This document shows positions 18,091-25,804 of a DNA stretch of 39,736 bases, piece by piece (within the stretch, counting starts at the first letter, position 1; each line of letters opens with the position of its first letter). The notes under the pieces were generated by a model. That model was not told where the DNA came from and did no database searches. It worked only from the letters and a program-made list of their open reading frames with translations. The translations under genes and the position numbers were made by a program. This DNA comes from Deltaproteobacteria bacterium (lineage in GTDB: Bacteria > Desulfobacterota > Desulfuromonadia > Geobacterales > DSM-12255), in NCBI GenBank assembly GCA_021849045.1, contig JAJZTK010000023.1, forward strand, positions 1 through 39,736, given 5' to 3'.

Positions 18091-19839
18091 TCACAAAACT
18101 TTGGATGCCGTTCTGGCTCTTGTGGATTTTACGATTACATTTTCGTGCTGGTGCTCAAGCCGGTACGCCAGCTGCGGTCTGGTCAGCCCCAGCATCCTGG
18201 CTGCAGCGGAAAGGTTACCGTTAGCCTTTTCTACGGCGGCTGTTGCCAACATGTTATTAGCCTGCTCCATCGTTATCTTGCCACTCAGGATGGCCTCACA
18301 AAAATCTTTGCCGCTTTCCCGCTGGCTGTCGCTCAACCAGCCTTTTGCATCGAGTCCGAATTCGAGCGAACTATCGTTGTTATACGACGGAAACATATGG
18401 TTTATCGTAAGGTGAGTGCCGCTCGGGGCGAGCATAACACCGCGTTCCACAACGTTTTGAAGTTCACGGATGTTGCCCGGCCATTGATAAGCCAGTAACG
18501 CCAGCTTGGCCTTATCGGAAAAACCGCGCAGTTTCTTGCCGTTGATCGCGGAGTATTTCTTGAGGAAGTTCTTGGCAAGGAGCAAGATATCCAACTTACG
18601 TTCTCTTAATGGCGGAATGTGGATCTGCAAAGCGTTGAGCCGGTAATACAGATCGGATCGAAATTTTCCTTCCGCGACCAGTTGCCTCAGGTCAATGTTG
18701 GTTGCGGTGACCAACCGCACATTAACCTTATGTGTCGTTGTACCCCCAAGGCGCTCAACCTCCCCTTCCTGCAGCACACGCAGCAGCTTCGCCTGAGCAG
18801 AAAGAGGCAGGTCACCCACTTCATCAAGGAACAGCGTGCCTCCATTAGCCCGTTCGAAGCGACCGGGTCTGGAAACGAGAGCACCGGTAAATGCCCCTTT
18901 TTCCACACCGAACAGTTCTGATTCAACGAGATCATGGGGGATGGCGGCGCAGTTGATGGCGATGAACGGTTCCTTGCAGCGCCCCCCTTTGTCATGCAGG
19001 GTGCGGGCAAAAACTTCCTTGCCAACCCCTGTCTCACCCTGCAAAAGCACCGTAATCTGACTCGCTGCTGCTTGGGTGAGTAATTCATAGGCGCCAAGAA
19101 AGTTCAGCGAATTGCCGACAATATCCGAGGGTAATTTTTTTTCACCCATGGCAGAGCGCAACTGTACGATCTGGGTCTGGAGGCCCATGAGTTGTTCGGC
19201 AATGGACTCCTTGTTCAGGAAATGAGAGAAATCGCTTGCATCCTCCCACTCCTCGACCGGTTTACCGATCATGTAGCAGTGGTTGGCGCCTTTGGAAATG
19301 CATTCAAACTCCTTGCACAGAATCTGTCGTCCCATGAATGCGGATGTATAGCCGCTAGCATAACCGATCAGGTTCCAACAGACGCATTCGGAAGACTCGC
19401 CATAATGGCGAAGATGCGCCTGCCCTTCCCAGGAATTCTCCCACATCGCCTCGACATAGAATTTCCCCTTTTTTCGGTCTATCTCAAGCTTTGGGATGGT
19501 AGTTTTTACGATTCCTTCCAGTGTATGAAGGAGAGGTCCGGCCATGAAAGCATCAAGATCACTGGTGACCTCCGGACTGATACGGGTCAATTCAAAATCG
19601 CTTACGCCCGAAGCATACCCCATGCGCATGAGCAGGCCTCGAGCGCGGTCCATGCCAAGGGTATCGATCAACTCACGACGCATCTGTGCGTGAGCATCGG
19701 CATGAACAAGGAGCATACGGTGTTCATGCAGCCATATCTGCCCGGTTTCGGAAGAAAAATGCAGGTGCGAGCGCAGGTTGTTACTGACCACATCTGTCAA
19801 GGGAGTTCCGATAATCTGTTTCTTGCTTTTTTTCACCAT
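18091..19839 (-). CDS. XylR/DmpR/MopR-type sigma-54 activator with aromatic-sensing domain
   Basis: A 582-residue NtrC-class activator. The XylR-N/V4R sensor (about 15-190) is followed by a linker, an AAA+ domain (about 225-460: Walker A GETGVGKE, sigma-54-contacting GAFTGA, Walker B GTLFLDEV) and a Fis-type helix-turn-helix ([20 protein letters not shown]). In the sensor, Cys154, Glu177, Cys180 and Cys188 match the spacing of the zinc site of the phenol sensor MopR (155/178/181/189). His105 and Trp133 match its phenol-binding His106/Trp134, as I recall that structure. ATG 19839 is preferred over an in-frame TTG five codons upstream because AAGGG precedes it. It is divergent from the bss operon, whose upstream region holds sigma-54 elements. 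Probable role: inducer-dependent activation of bss and perhaps the DUF1302-RND operon. Confidence 0.9.
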   Translation of the reverse strand: MVKKSKKQIIGTPLTDVVSNNLRSHLHFSSETGQIWLHEHRMLLVHADAHAQMRRELIDTLGMDRARGLLMRMGYASGVSDFELTRISPEVTSDLDAFMAGPLLHTLEGIVKTTIPKLEIDRKKGKFYVEAMWENSWEGQAHLRHYGESSECVCWNLIGYASGYTSAFMGRQILCKEFECISKGANHCYMIGKPVEEWEDASDFSHFLNKESIAEQLMGLQTQIVQLRSAMGEKKLPSDIVGNSLNFLGAYELLTQAAASQITVLLQGETGVGKEVFARTLHDKGGRCKEPFIAINCAAIPHDLVESELFGVEKGAFTGALVSRPGRFERANGGTLFLDEVGDLPLSAQAKLLRVLQEGEVERLGGTTTHKVNVRLVTATNIDLRQLVAEGKFRSDLYYRLNALQIHIPPLRERKLDILLLAKNFLKKYSAINGKKLRGFSDKAKLALLAYQWPGNIRELQNVVERGVMLAPSGTHLTINHMFPSYNNDSSLEFGLDAKGWLSDSQRESGKDFCEAILSGKITMEQANNMLATAAVEKANGNLSAAARMLGLTRPQLAYRLEHQHENVIVKSTRARTASKVL

Positions 19840-19949
19840 AATGCCCTTTATCAATATAACCAGCCGTCAGTCTGTGTCACTACCAGTACCACGTCCACGC
19901 AACCCCCAACGCCACAAATAACAATGTTTTAGCATACAATCTTGTTTCT

Positions 19950-19957
19950 ATCAATTG
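19950..19957. promoter_or_regulatory. ATCAATTG, possible activator-site core
   Basis: This octamer equals the centre of the XylR/DmpR upstream activating palindrome (TTGATCAATTGATCAA), but the flanks match poorly. It lies about 60 bases before the -24/-12 element at 20015. Short and in A/T-rich DNA, so a weak call. Confidence 0.25.
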
Positions 19958-20014
19958 CAAAACAATAATTGCTCTCAACATGCCCATCCCCGGAAAACCG
20001 TACTGCGTACCCCA

Positions 20015-20030
20015 TGGCACCTCTTTAGCA
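20015..20030 (+). promoter_or_regulatory. Candidate sigma-54 (-24/-12) promoter, distal to bssD
   Basis: TGGCAC-CTCTT-TAGCA keeps GG and GC at the correct spacing and has a perfect -24 half; the -12 half has one mismatch to TTGCA. Transcription from here would give a leader of over 500 bases before bssD. It may be a secondary promoter or a chance match. Confidence 0.4.
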
Positions 20031-20219
20031 ATTTACTGAAATAACAGGTCATCACACTCTCAGCCAGCGTTTCAGGGTGGCGTAGGCAGTCGGTCATGCG
20101 TTATTCATTTGGACGTTACACTCCACTCCATCCGCTTGGCATCAATACAATAATTTCATTATTTGATAAAAGATCTGGCCAGGAATGATCGGATTTAGAA
20201 TTTAATAAAACCCGGGTTT

Positions 20220-20425
20220 ATTGGTAACAATTAACACCAATCGCTTTACTTGGTTGCTGGAGTTTCTCTCAGCAACGCCTTAAAGCACACATTATCAGCG
20301 CGTTACACAACGCAGACCATGGCGATACGCACCTGATCAACCGTCCACAAAACGCACGGCAAAATAACGGCATTCTCGCACCGCCCACCATTGCCACCCC
20401 CATTACCATGCTGAAATTACAGCAT
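20220..20425. promoter_or_regulatory. Cluster of inverted repeats upstream of bssD
   Basis: Three perfect inverted repeats lie 70-275 bases upstream of the proximal sigma-54 element: ATTGGT-N10-ACCAAT (20220-20241), GTTGCTG-N10-CAGCAAC (20253-20276) and ATGCTG-N6-CAGCAT (20408-20425). A smaller GCGTT-N4-AACGC is at 20300-20313. Enhancer sites for NtrC-class activators normally lie in this interval, so any could bind the adjacent regulator. None closely matches the published XylR palindrome. Confidence 0.4.
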
Positions 20426-20493
20426 AATTTCGCGTCAATTATTATTGTTACGACCAGCAAAGTGCAAGAGATACAACATTTAAAAACGTTGTT

Positions 20494-20509
20494 TGGCATA
20501 CCAAATGCT
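20494..20509 (+). promoter_or_regulatory. Sigma-54 (-24/-12) promoter of the bss operon
   Basis: TGGCATACCAAATGCT has GG and GC at the canonical spacing. Predicted start is near 20520, giving a leader of about 45 bases with GAGGAG before the bssD ATG. The extended sequence GTTTGGCA-N7-TGCTTT recurs at the DUF1302 operon promoter (31122-31142), and a sigma-54 activator gene is divergent, which supports the call. Confidence 0.7.
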
Positions 20510-20565
20510 TTTAGGCCACAAAGTATCAGCTACTACGAACAAGGAATTTCCCAGAGGAGACACGA

Positions 20566-21618
20566 ATGATCACTCCCCTTATTACAGAAATTCAGAGATT
20601 CAGCTTGCAGGATGGACCCGGAATAAGAACAACCATCTTTGTCAAGGGATGCCCTCTGCATTGTCCGTGGTGTCATAATCCCGAAAATATCAACATGAAG
20701 CGTGAGTTTTATTTTCACGCAAACAAGTGCACAGCATGTGGAAAATGCAGTGATAATTGTCAATCCAACAACTACAGACATTCCCAGGCCATGAATCAGA
20801 GTGAACCTGTCAGTACAGATCGAAGTGAGTGTACTCTGTGCCTGGAGTGTGTGTCATCATGCCGGTTTGGTGCACGTGAAGCAGTAGGTAAATCGATAGA
20901 TCTGAGCAGTATCGTAGAGGAAGCGGCATCAGACAGGATGTTCTATGCTAATAGCGGGGGCGGGGTCACGATAAGCGGTGGCGAGCCGCTCATGTATCCT
21001 GACTTTACCCTTGAATTGGCTCGCATTTTAAATGTCCGAGAAAACATCAACGTGGCAATTGAAACATGCCTTTCTGCAAAGTGGGACAGTATTGAGCCGC
21101 TATTGGAATATGTCGACCTATTCATCGTCGATATCAAGTCGCTGGATCCGGCCAAATACAAGCACGCAATCGGCGGCTCGCTACGGAGAGTCCTGGCAAA
21201 TCTGGAACGGCTCATACAGTCCAAAGCAGCAGTACGTATCCATCTGCCAATCATACCGGGCTTCAATGACACCCCCTACGATTTCGAGTCATACGCGAAG
21301 TATCTGGGACGATTTGCCAGTCATCTGACCGGGGTCGACCTGCTCCCCTATCACTCATATGCAACGGGCAAATATACTCAATTGGGGCGTCGCTACAGCT
21401 TCCTGGGAACCCCTGATCTTCCCAGCCGTCAGGTTATCCCCCTTACCAATTCCCTCAGACAGAGAGGTATTCGCGAGGTTACCATCGGCGGCATGGTTGG
21501 AACCGTTTCTCAAACAGACACGTTGAACGTCGAAGAGGTCTCGAAACCCGTCCGTGAAATTTTGCCACCCCCGGCGAGCCTGTTACGACGGAAGGGGGTG
21601 ATCGCGACTCGGCGGTAA
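20566..21618 (+). CDS. bssD: Glycyl-radical enzyme activase, BssD type (radical SAM)
   Basis: This activase uses S-adenosylmethionine and a reduced [4Fe-4S] cluster to abstract a hydrogen from the catalytic glycine of the large subunit. Near the N-terminus is CX3CX2C (Cys29, 33, 36). Then come two ferredoxin-type clusters CX2CX2CX3C (Cys55-65 and Cys89-99), the insert that marks BssD-type and related activases. The SAM-contact loop GGGVTISGGEPLMYPDF follows. Length 350 fits the family. Start ATG 20566 has GAGGAG ahead of it. It is first in the bssDCABEF order, 60 bases before bssC. Its codons look more A/T-rich than those of bssA. Confidence 0.93.
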   Translation: MITPLITEIQRFSLQDGPGIRTTIFVKGCPLHCPWCHNPENINMKREFYFHANKCTACGKCSDNCQSNNYRHSQAMNQSEPVSTDRSECTLCLECVSSCRFGAREAVGKSIDLSSIVEEAASDRMFYANSGGGVTISGGEPLMYPDFTLELARILNVRENINVAIETCLSAKWDSIEPLLEYVDLFIVDIKSLDPAKYKHAIGGSLRRVLANLERLIQSKAAVRIHLPIIPGFNDTPYDFESYAKYLGRFASHLTGVDLLPYHSYATGKYTQLGRRYSFLGTPDLPSRQVIPLTNSLRQRGIREVTIGGMVGTVSQTDTLNVEEVSKPVREILPPPASLLRRKGVIATRR

Positions 21619-21678
21619 GGAATATTTTAAATTTCCACGGTCTCAGTATGTTAGTCACACCAATAAAGGAGATACAAG

Positions 21679-21855
21679 ATGGCCACATGTAAAGATTGCT
21701 CATTCTATTTTGCGGTTCCTGAAAATGCAGGTGATTACAAGCCCGGAAAAGGTGATTGCGTTACCCAGAAGGAAGATGCCAAGGGGAAGTACTGGCTTTC
21801 CAAACCGACCCTGAATGTCACCCCTTCGTGCCCGACGTTCAAGAAGTCCAAATAA
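21679..21855 (+). CDS. bssC: Benzylsuccinate synthase small subunit gamma (BssC-like)
   Basis: A 58-residue protein with four cysteines (4, 7, 27, 51) of the CxxC...C...C type that binds a high-potential-like [4Fe-4S] cluster in BssC and BssB. In characterised benzylsuccinate synthases this subunit is bound tightly to the catalytic subunit and stabilises it. ATG 21679 follows AAAGGAG. The gene sits between the activase and the catalytic subunit, as in other bss operons, and 19 bases separate its stop from bssA. The family assignment rests on position, size and cysteines. Confidence 0.85.
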   Translation: MATCKDCSFYFAVPENAGDYKPGKGDCVTQKEDAKGKYWLSKPTLNVTPSCPTFKKSK

Positions 21856-21874
21856 CCCCAAAGGGAGATACATT

Positions 21875-24463
21875 ATGGCGACGGTAGCTCAATCGATTAA
21901 GTACAGAAACAAGGTCGTTGATTTCCCGCTGGAAAATCCGGAGGAGCTGAACGTTCCGGATGAGATGCTGCACGAAAACCTCTGCAAGCCGACCACGGAG
22001 AGAACAAAGAGACTCAAGGCGAGGTGCCGCTGGAAGCATGCCTCTGCCGGTGAATTCATCGACAAGGAAGTGCGGGCCGGCATCGAAAGGATGCGCCTGG
22101 TTACCGAATCCCACAAGGCCACGGCCGGCAAGCCGGAAGTAATCCGCCGGGCGCTGGGGCTGGCTCATCTTCTCGACAACTCTACCCTGGTGCTCCAGGA
22201 CGACGAATTGATCATCGGCTACCATGCGGAAGATCCGGAAATGTTTCCGCTCTATCCTGAACTTGCCTACATGGCGGTGCAGGACTACCTGATGACCGAT
22301 TACTGCCCGCAGCCCAAGGAAGAGGCCCAGGAAATCCTCAACTACTGGAAACCGTTCAGTATCCAGGCCAAGTGCGAGCCCTACTTCGATCCGATAGACC
22401 TCACCCGGATGTACCAGGTCAGCTCCATGGAAGGCCCCATGTTCGCCTCCGGCTACAACAGCATCGTGCCACCCTACGAGACGGTGCTGGAAGACGGCCT
22501 CTTGAAGCGGATTGAAATGGCCAGGGAAAAGCTTGTACATGCCCAGGCCGAGATGGAAAAGACCCCCTGGGATGCCACCAAGCAGCTTGCCTGGATTCCC
22601 AAGATCGACCTCTGGAAGGCGATGATCATTGCCGATGAAGCGGTCATCAACTGGGCCCGCCGTCACGGCCGGCTGGCCAAGATTGTGGCGGAAAACTTCG
22701 AAACGAATTCCGCACGCAAGGAAGAACTGCTGGAGATCTCCGATATCTGCCATCGCGTCCCCGCCGAGCCGTGCAAGGGGATCAAGGACGCCTTCCAGTC
22801 CAAGTGGTTCGTCTTCCTGATCTGCCACGCGCTCGACCGCTATGCCAGCGGCTTTGCCCAGAAAGAGGATGAACTGCTGGAGCCGTACTACAACGCGAGC
22901 GTCAGGGACAAGTCCTTCCAGCCCATGACCCACAAGGATGTCGTCGAACTGGTGGAGTGCGAACGGCTCAAAATTTCCGAGCACGGCGCCGGCAAGTCCC
23001 GCGCCTACCGGGAAATCTTCCCTGGTTCCAACGACCTGTTCATCCTTACCGTGGGAGGCACCAAACCCGGCTATGTCGATGCCTGCAGCGACATGACCGA
23101 CGCCATCCTGGAGGCAGCCCGCAATATCCGCACCACCGAGCCGTCCCTGGTCTTCAGATGGGATCCGGTGGGCCGGGTCAAAACCAAGCGGCTGGTGTTC
23201 GAGTGCATCCGGGACGGCCTCGGCTATCCCTCCATCATGCACAACCGGATCGGCGTCGACCAGATGAAGTTCTTCAGCAAGTTCAGCCTGAACAACAACG
23301 GTGTCACCGATGACGAGGCACACCGCTGGGCCAACGTGCTCTGCATGTCGCCGGGGGTCTGCGGCAGGAGAAAGACGCAGAAGACGAGATCCGAAGGGGG
23401 GAGCGCAATGTTCCCGGCCAAACTGCTGGAGATCGCCCTCAACGACGGGTACGACTGGTCCTACTCAGACATGCAGCTCGGTCCCAAGACCGGCAAGGCC
23501 TCGGAATTCAAGACGTTCGAGGACCTGGTGGAAGCGTTCAGGAAACAGTACGCCTACGTCTGCAGTCTGGTCATCCGTGCCAAGGACGTCATGCGCCATT
23601 TCGAGTGCCGGGTAATGCAGATGCCCTTTGTCTCCAGCATCGACGACGGCTGCATGGAGCTGGGGATCGACTCGGTCGAGCTCTCGGAGCAGCCCAACGG
23701 CTGGCACAACCCGATCACCACGGTCGTGGCCGCCAACTCTCTGGTCGCCATCAAGAAGCTGATCTACGACGAGAAGAAATACACCATGCAGCAGCTCCTG
23801 GACGCCCTCCATGCAAACTGGGAAGGACATGAGGCGATGCGCCAGGAGTTCCTCAATGCACCCAAGTGGGGCAACGATGATCCCTATGCCGACCCCATCA
23901 TCCAGGATTTCTATGAGAACATCCTCGGGGGGGAACTGGCCAAGGTCACCAACTTCTCCGGCGGGCCGGTCCTTCCGGTAGGCCAGGCCGTCGGCCTCTA
24001 CATGGAAGTCGGCACCCGCACCGGCCCCACCCCGGACGGACGTTTTGGCGGCGATGCGGCTGACGACGGCGGCATCTCACCCTACATGGGGTCAGACAAG
24101 AAAGGACCTACCGCGGTGCTGAAGTCGGTGGCCAAGGTCCAGAAGAACCAGAAGACCAACCTGCTCAACCAGCGGCTCAACGTGCCGATGATGCGCAGTG
24201 TCCATGGGTTCGACATCTGGAAATCCTACATGGACACCTGGGAGCAGCTTCATATCGCCCATGTGCAGTTCAACTGCGTGAGCACCGCCGAGATGAAGGC
24301 CGCCCAGAAAGAGCCGGAAAAGCATCAGGACCTCATCGTCAGGGTTTCGGGATTCAGCGCCCGTTTCGTGGATATCCCGACCTATGGTCAGAACACCATT
24401 ATCGCCAGGAACGAGCAGCACTTCGGGGCCGATGATTACGAATTCCTGAACTCTCCGCTCTAA
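21875..24463 (+). CDS. bssA: Benzylsuccinate synthase-type glycyl-radical catalytic subunit alpha
   Basis: The catalytic subunit that adds the methyl carbon of an aromatic substrate (toluene in classical BssA) to fumarate, giving a benzylsuccinate. The 862 residues show the thiyl-radical cysteine Cys490 in LCMSPGVCGRRKTQKTR and the glycyl-radical Gly826 in RVSGFSARFVDIPTYGQN. Their spacing of 336 equals that of Thauera aromatica BssA (Cys493/Gly829, from memory). The frame is open from 21815, but ATG 21875 (MATVAQSIKYRN) follows AAGGGAG and gives the family length. A 16-bp hairpin separates it from bssB. BssA is favoured over AssA or NmsA by the active-site motifs, but a hydroxylated substrate such as p-cresol cannot be excluded. 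Extremely oxygen-sensitive by nature of the enzyme class. Confidence 0.92.
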   Translation: MATVAQSIKYRNKVVDFPLENPEELNVPDEMLHENLCKPTTERTKRLKARCRWKHASAGEFIDKEVRAGIERMRLVTESHKATAGKPEVIRRALGLAHLLDNSTLVLQDDELIIGYHAEDPEMFPLYPELAYMAVQDYLMTDYCPQPKEEAQEILNYWKPFSIQAKCEPYFDPIDLTRMYQVSSMEGPMFASGYNSIVPPYETVLEDGLLKRIEMAREKLVHAQAEMEKTPWDATKQLAWIPKIDLWKAMIIADEAVINWARRHGRLAKIVAENFETNSARKEELLEISDICHRVPAEPCKGIKDAFQSKWFVFLICHALDRYASGFAQKEDELLEPYYNASVRDKSFQPMTHKDVVELVECERLKISEHGAGKSRAYREIFPGSNDLFILTVGGTKPGYVDACSDMTDAILEAARNIRTTEPSLVFRWDPVGRVKTKRLVFECIRDGLGYPSIMHNRIGVDQMKFFSKFSLNNNGVTDDEAHRWANVLCMSPGVCGRRKTQKTRSEGGSAMFPAKLLEIALNDGYDWSYSDMQLGPKTGKASEFKTFEDLVEAFRKQYAYVCSLVIRAKDVMRHFECRVMQMPFVSSIDDGCMELGIDSVELSEQPNGWHNPITTVVAANSLVAIKKLIYDEKKYTMQQLLDALHANWEGHEAMRQEFLNAPKWGNDDPYADPIIQDFYENILGGELAKVTNFSGGPVLPVGQAVGLYMEVGTRTGPTPDGRFGGDAADDGGISPYMGSDKKGPTAVLKSVAKVQKNQKTNLLNQRLNVPMMRSVHGFDIWKSYMDTWEQLHIAHVQFNCVSTAEMKAAQKEPEKHQDLIVRVSGFSARFVDIPTYGQNTIIARNEQHFGADDYEFLNSPL

Positions 24464-24475
24464 TACATTCAAACC

Positions 24476-24522
24476 ATGTCGGCAGGTTCACCCCTGGTGC
24501 GCCGGAGTGAACCTGCCGACAT
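24476..24522 (+). repeat. Perfect 16-bp stem-loop between bssA and bssB
   Basis: ATGTCGGCAGGTTCAC (24476-24491) pairs exactly with GTGAACCTGCCGACAT (24507-24522) around a 15-base loop. There is no T run, so it is not a simple terminator. In mRNA it could protect the 3' end of bssDCA, block exonucleases or attenuate bssB. The stem ends 17 bases before the bssB start, leaving its GGAG ribosome site free. Confidence 0.85.
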
Positions 24523-24539
24523 CACGACAGGAGATCCAG

Positions 24540-24779
24540 ATGTCAGCTACCGCACAAAACAGCAGTCCGAACATGATGATGCATGAAGAGACAGGCACCG
24601 GCAAGCCGTGTATCACCTGCAAATGGCAGATAGCCGACCCCACCAATCCGGTCAAGGGACAGTGCACGGTGAACCGCACCCAGATGGGCGGGGTGTGGAA
24701 ACGCTGGGTGAGCGACGTCTACAATAAGACCTGCGGCAAACATGAGGAAGGAAAGCTGAGCTTCCGGGAGCATGTCTAA
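24540..24779 (+). CDS. bssB: Benzylsuccinate synthase small subunit beta (BssB-like)
   Basis: A 79-residue protein with CITCKW near residue 21, then C in KGQCTVNRT and C in NKTCGKH: four cysteines for an Fe-S cluster as in BssB. It follows bssA, the order seen in known bss operons. In characterised enzymes the beta subunit regulates access to the active site. ATG 24540 has AGGAG upstream; the open frame begins earlier, at 24507, but inside the hairpin arm. Confidence 0.85.
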   Translation: MSATAQNSSPNMMMHEETGTGKPCITCKWQIADPTNPVKGQCTVNRTQMGGVWKRWVSDVYNKTCGKHEEGKLSFREHV

Positions 24780-24850
24780 CGGAGCAGGCATATATAGTCT
24801 GTCCTCAAGTCACCGAGCCAGATTTCGGAACATCCCGCTATAGGGGGATC

Positions 24851-24890
24851 AGGAGGGAGCCGGTCCTGCGGTGCAGGGCGCCTCCCTCCT
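24851..24890 (+). repeat. Stem-loop between bssB and bssE
   Basis: AGGAGGGAG (24851-24859) pairs with CTCCCTCCT (24882-24890), with an inner hairpin CCTGC-GGT-GCAGG. It is followed by Cs, not Ts. It lies 30 bases before the bssE start and could reduce read-through or stability for the accessory genes bssEF relative to the enzyme genes. The bssE ATG has no strong ribosome site of its own. Confidence 0.75.
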
Positions 24891-24919
24891 CCCCCCAGAC
24901 CACCACGAGGTTTCATGCT

Positions 24920-25804
24920 ATGTCAGCCACCAAACACGATAACCTGTCAGTACCTCGGGAAGATCCCTATTTCTATGTAAGCAGTGACCTGGCTGACATC
25001 TTCGAAAAAATCCACCTGCTGTCGAAAAACAAGCCGGTAAACGTGCTGATCTCGGGCCGGCAGGGATGCGGAAAGTCGTCGTTGGTCAGGCAGTATGCCG
25101 CGATCTACCAAAAACCCCTGTCCACGTTTCAAGTGGGAATACTTTCCGAGCCCGGCCAGCTGTTCGGCGAATACGCCCTGGAGGCCGGAGAAACCAAGTA
25201 CAAGCAGTTCCTGTTCCCTGAGGCGATACAGACCCCCAACAGCGTGATACACCTTGAGGAGATCAACAGGCCGGAGCATCCCAAGGCCCTGAACATGCTG
25301 TTTTCTCTTCTGTCCGACAGCAGGGACGTATGGCTTGAAGAACTGGGGCATATCAAAGTGGCTGAAGGGGTCGTATTCTTTGCCACCCTGAACGAAGGCG
25401 AAGATTTCGTCGGCACCGAACTTCTCGATGCAGCACTTAGGGACCGCTTCTACTTCCTGTTGATGGATTACCTGCCAAACGACGTGGAAAAAGAGGTGCT
25501 CGTAAAAAAGACCGGCATTACCCCGGACCAGGCCGATGACATCATGGCTTCGCTCAACTACCTCCGCAGCCACTCCGACCTCAGAATCGACGTATCGACC
25601 AGAACCGCACTCATGATCGGCGACATGATGGCCGTGGGGGCGAGCCTGAGGCAGGCCCTGGCCGTCAGTCTCCAGACCAGCCAGGAAGCGCTGGAGTCGG
25701 TCCTCATAGGCCTGCACGTCAACAAGGGATACAGCGAGACCGTCAGCAACGAATACGTCCTGTTCGACCATGCGTGGCACCAGCGAAGCAGAGAAAACCG
25801 ATGA
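24920..25804 (+). CDS. bssE: AAA+ ATPase of the MoxR/NorQ type, BssE-like
   Basis: A 294-residue AAA+ protein with Walker A GRQGCGKSS (46-54), Walker B VIHLEEINR (109-117), a sensor region FFATLNEG and an arginine-finger-like ALRDRF. bss operons carry such an ATPase (BssE), proposed to act as a chaperone for the glycyl-radical enzyme, by analogy with NorQ/CbbQ, which remodel their targets with VWA partners. Here a VWA protein overlaps it by four bases (ATGA), giving the same ATPase-VWA pairing. No membrane segments. The actual job in activation or repair of Bss is unproven. Confidence 0.88.
   Translation: MSATKHDNLSVPREDPYFYVSSDLADIFEKIHLLSKNKPVNVLISGRQGCGKSSLVRQYAAIYQKPLSTFQVGILSEPGQLFGEYALEAGETKYKQFLFPEAIQTPNSVIHLEEINRPEHPKALNMLFSLLSDSRDVWLEELGHIKVAEGVVFFATLNEGEDFVGTELLDAALRDRFYFLLMDYLPNDVEKEVLVKKTGITPDQADDIMASLNYLRSHSDLRIDVSTRTALMIGDMMAVGASLRQALAVSLQTSQEALESVLIGLHVNKGYSETVSNEYVLFDHAWHQRSRENR

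Noticed and set aside
17992-18498. 168-codon forward frame overlapping the end of the sigma-54 activator
   Set aside because: Mostly antisense to the activator gene and without recognisable domains.
20269-20499. 76-codon reverse frame in the bss promoter region
   Set aside because: Cys-rich with no family resemblance, no ribosome site, and it spans the inverted repeats and sigma-54 element.
21839-23323. 494-codon reverse frame opposite bssA
   Set aside because: It mirrors the codon bias of bssA, shows no protein family features and has no ribosome site.
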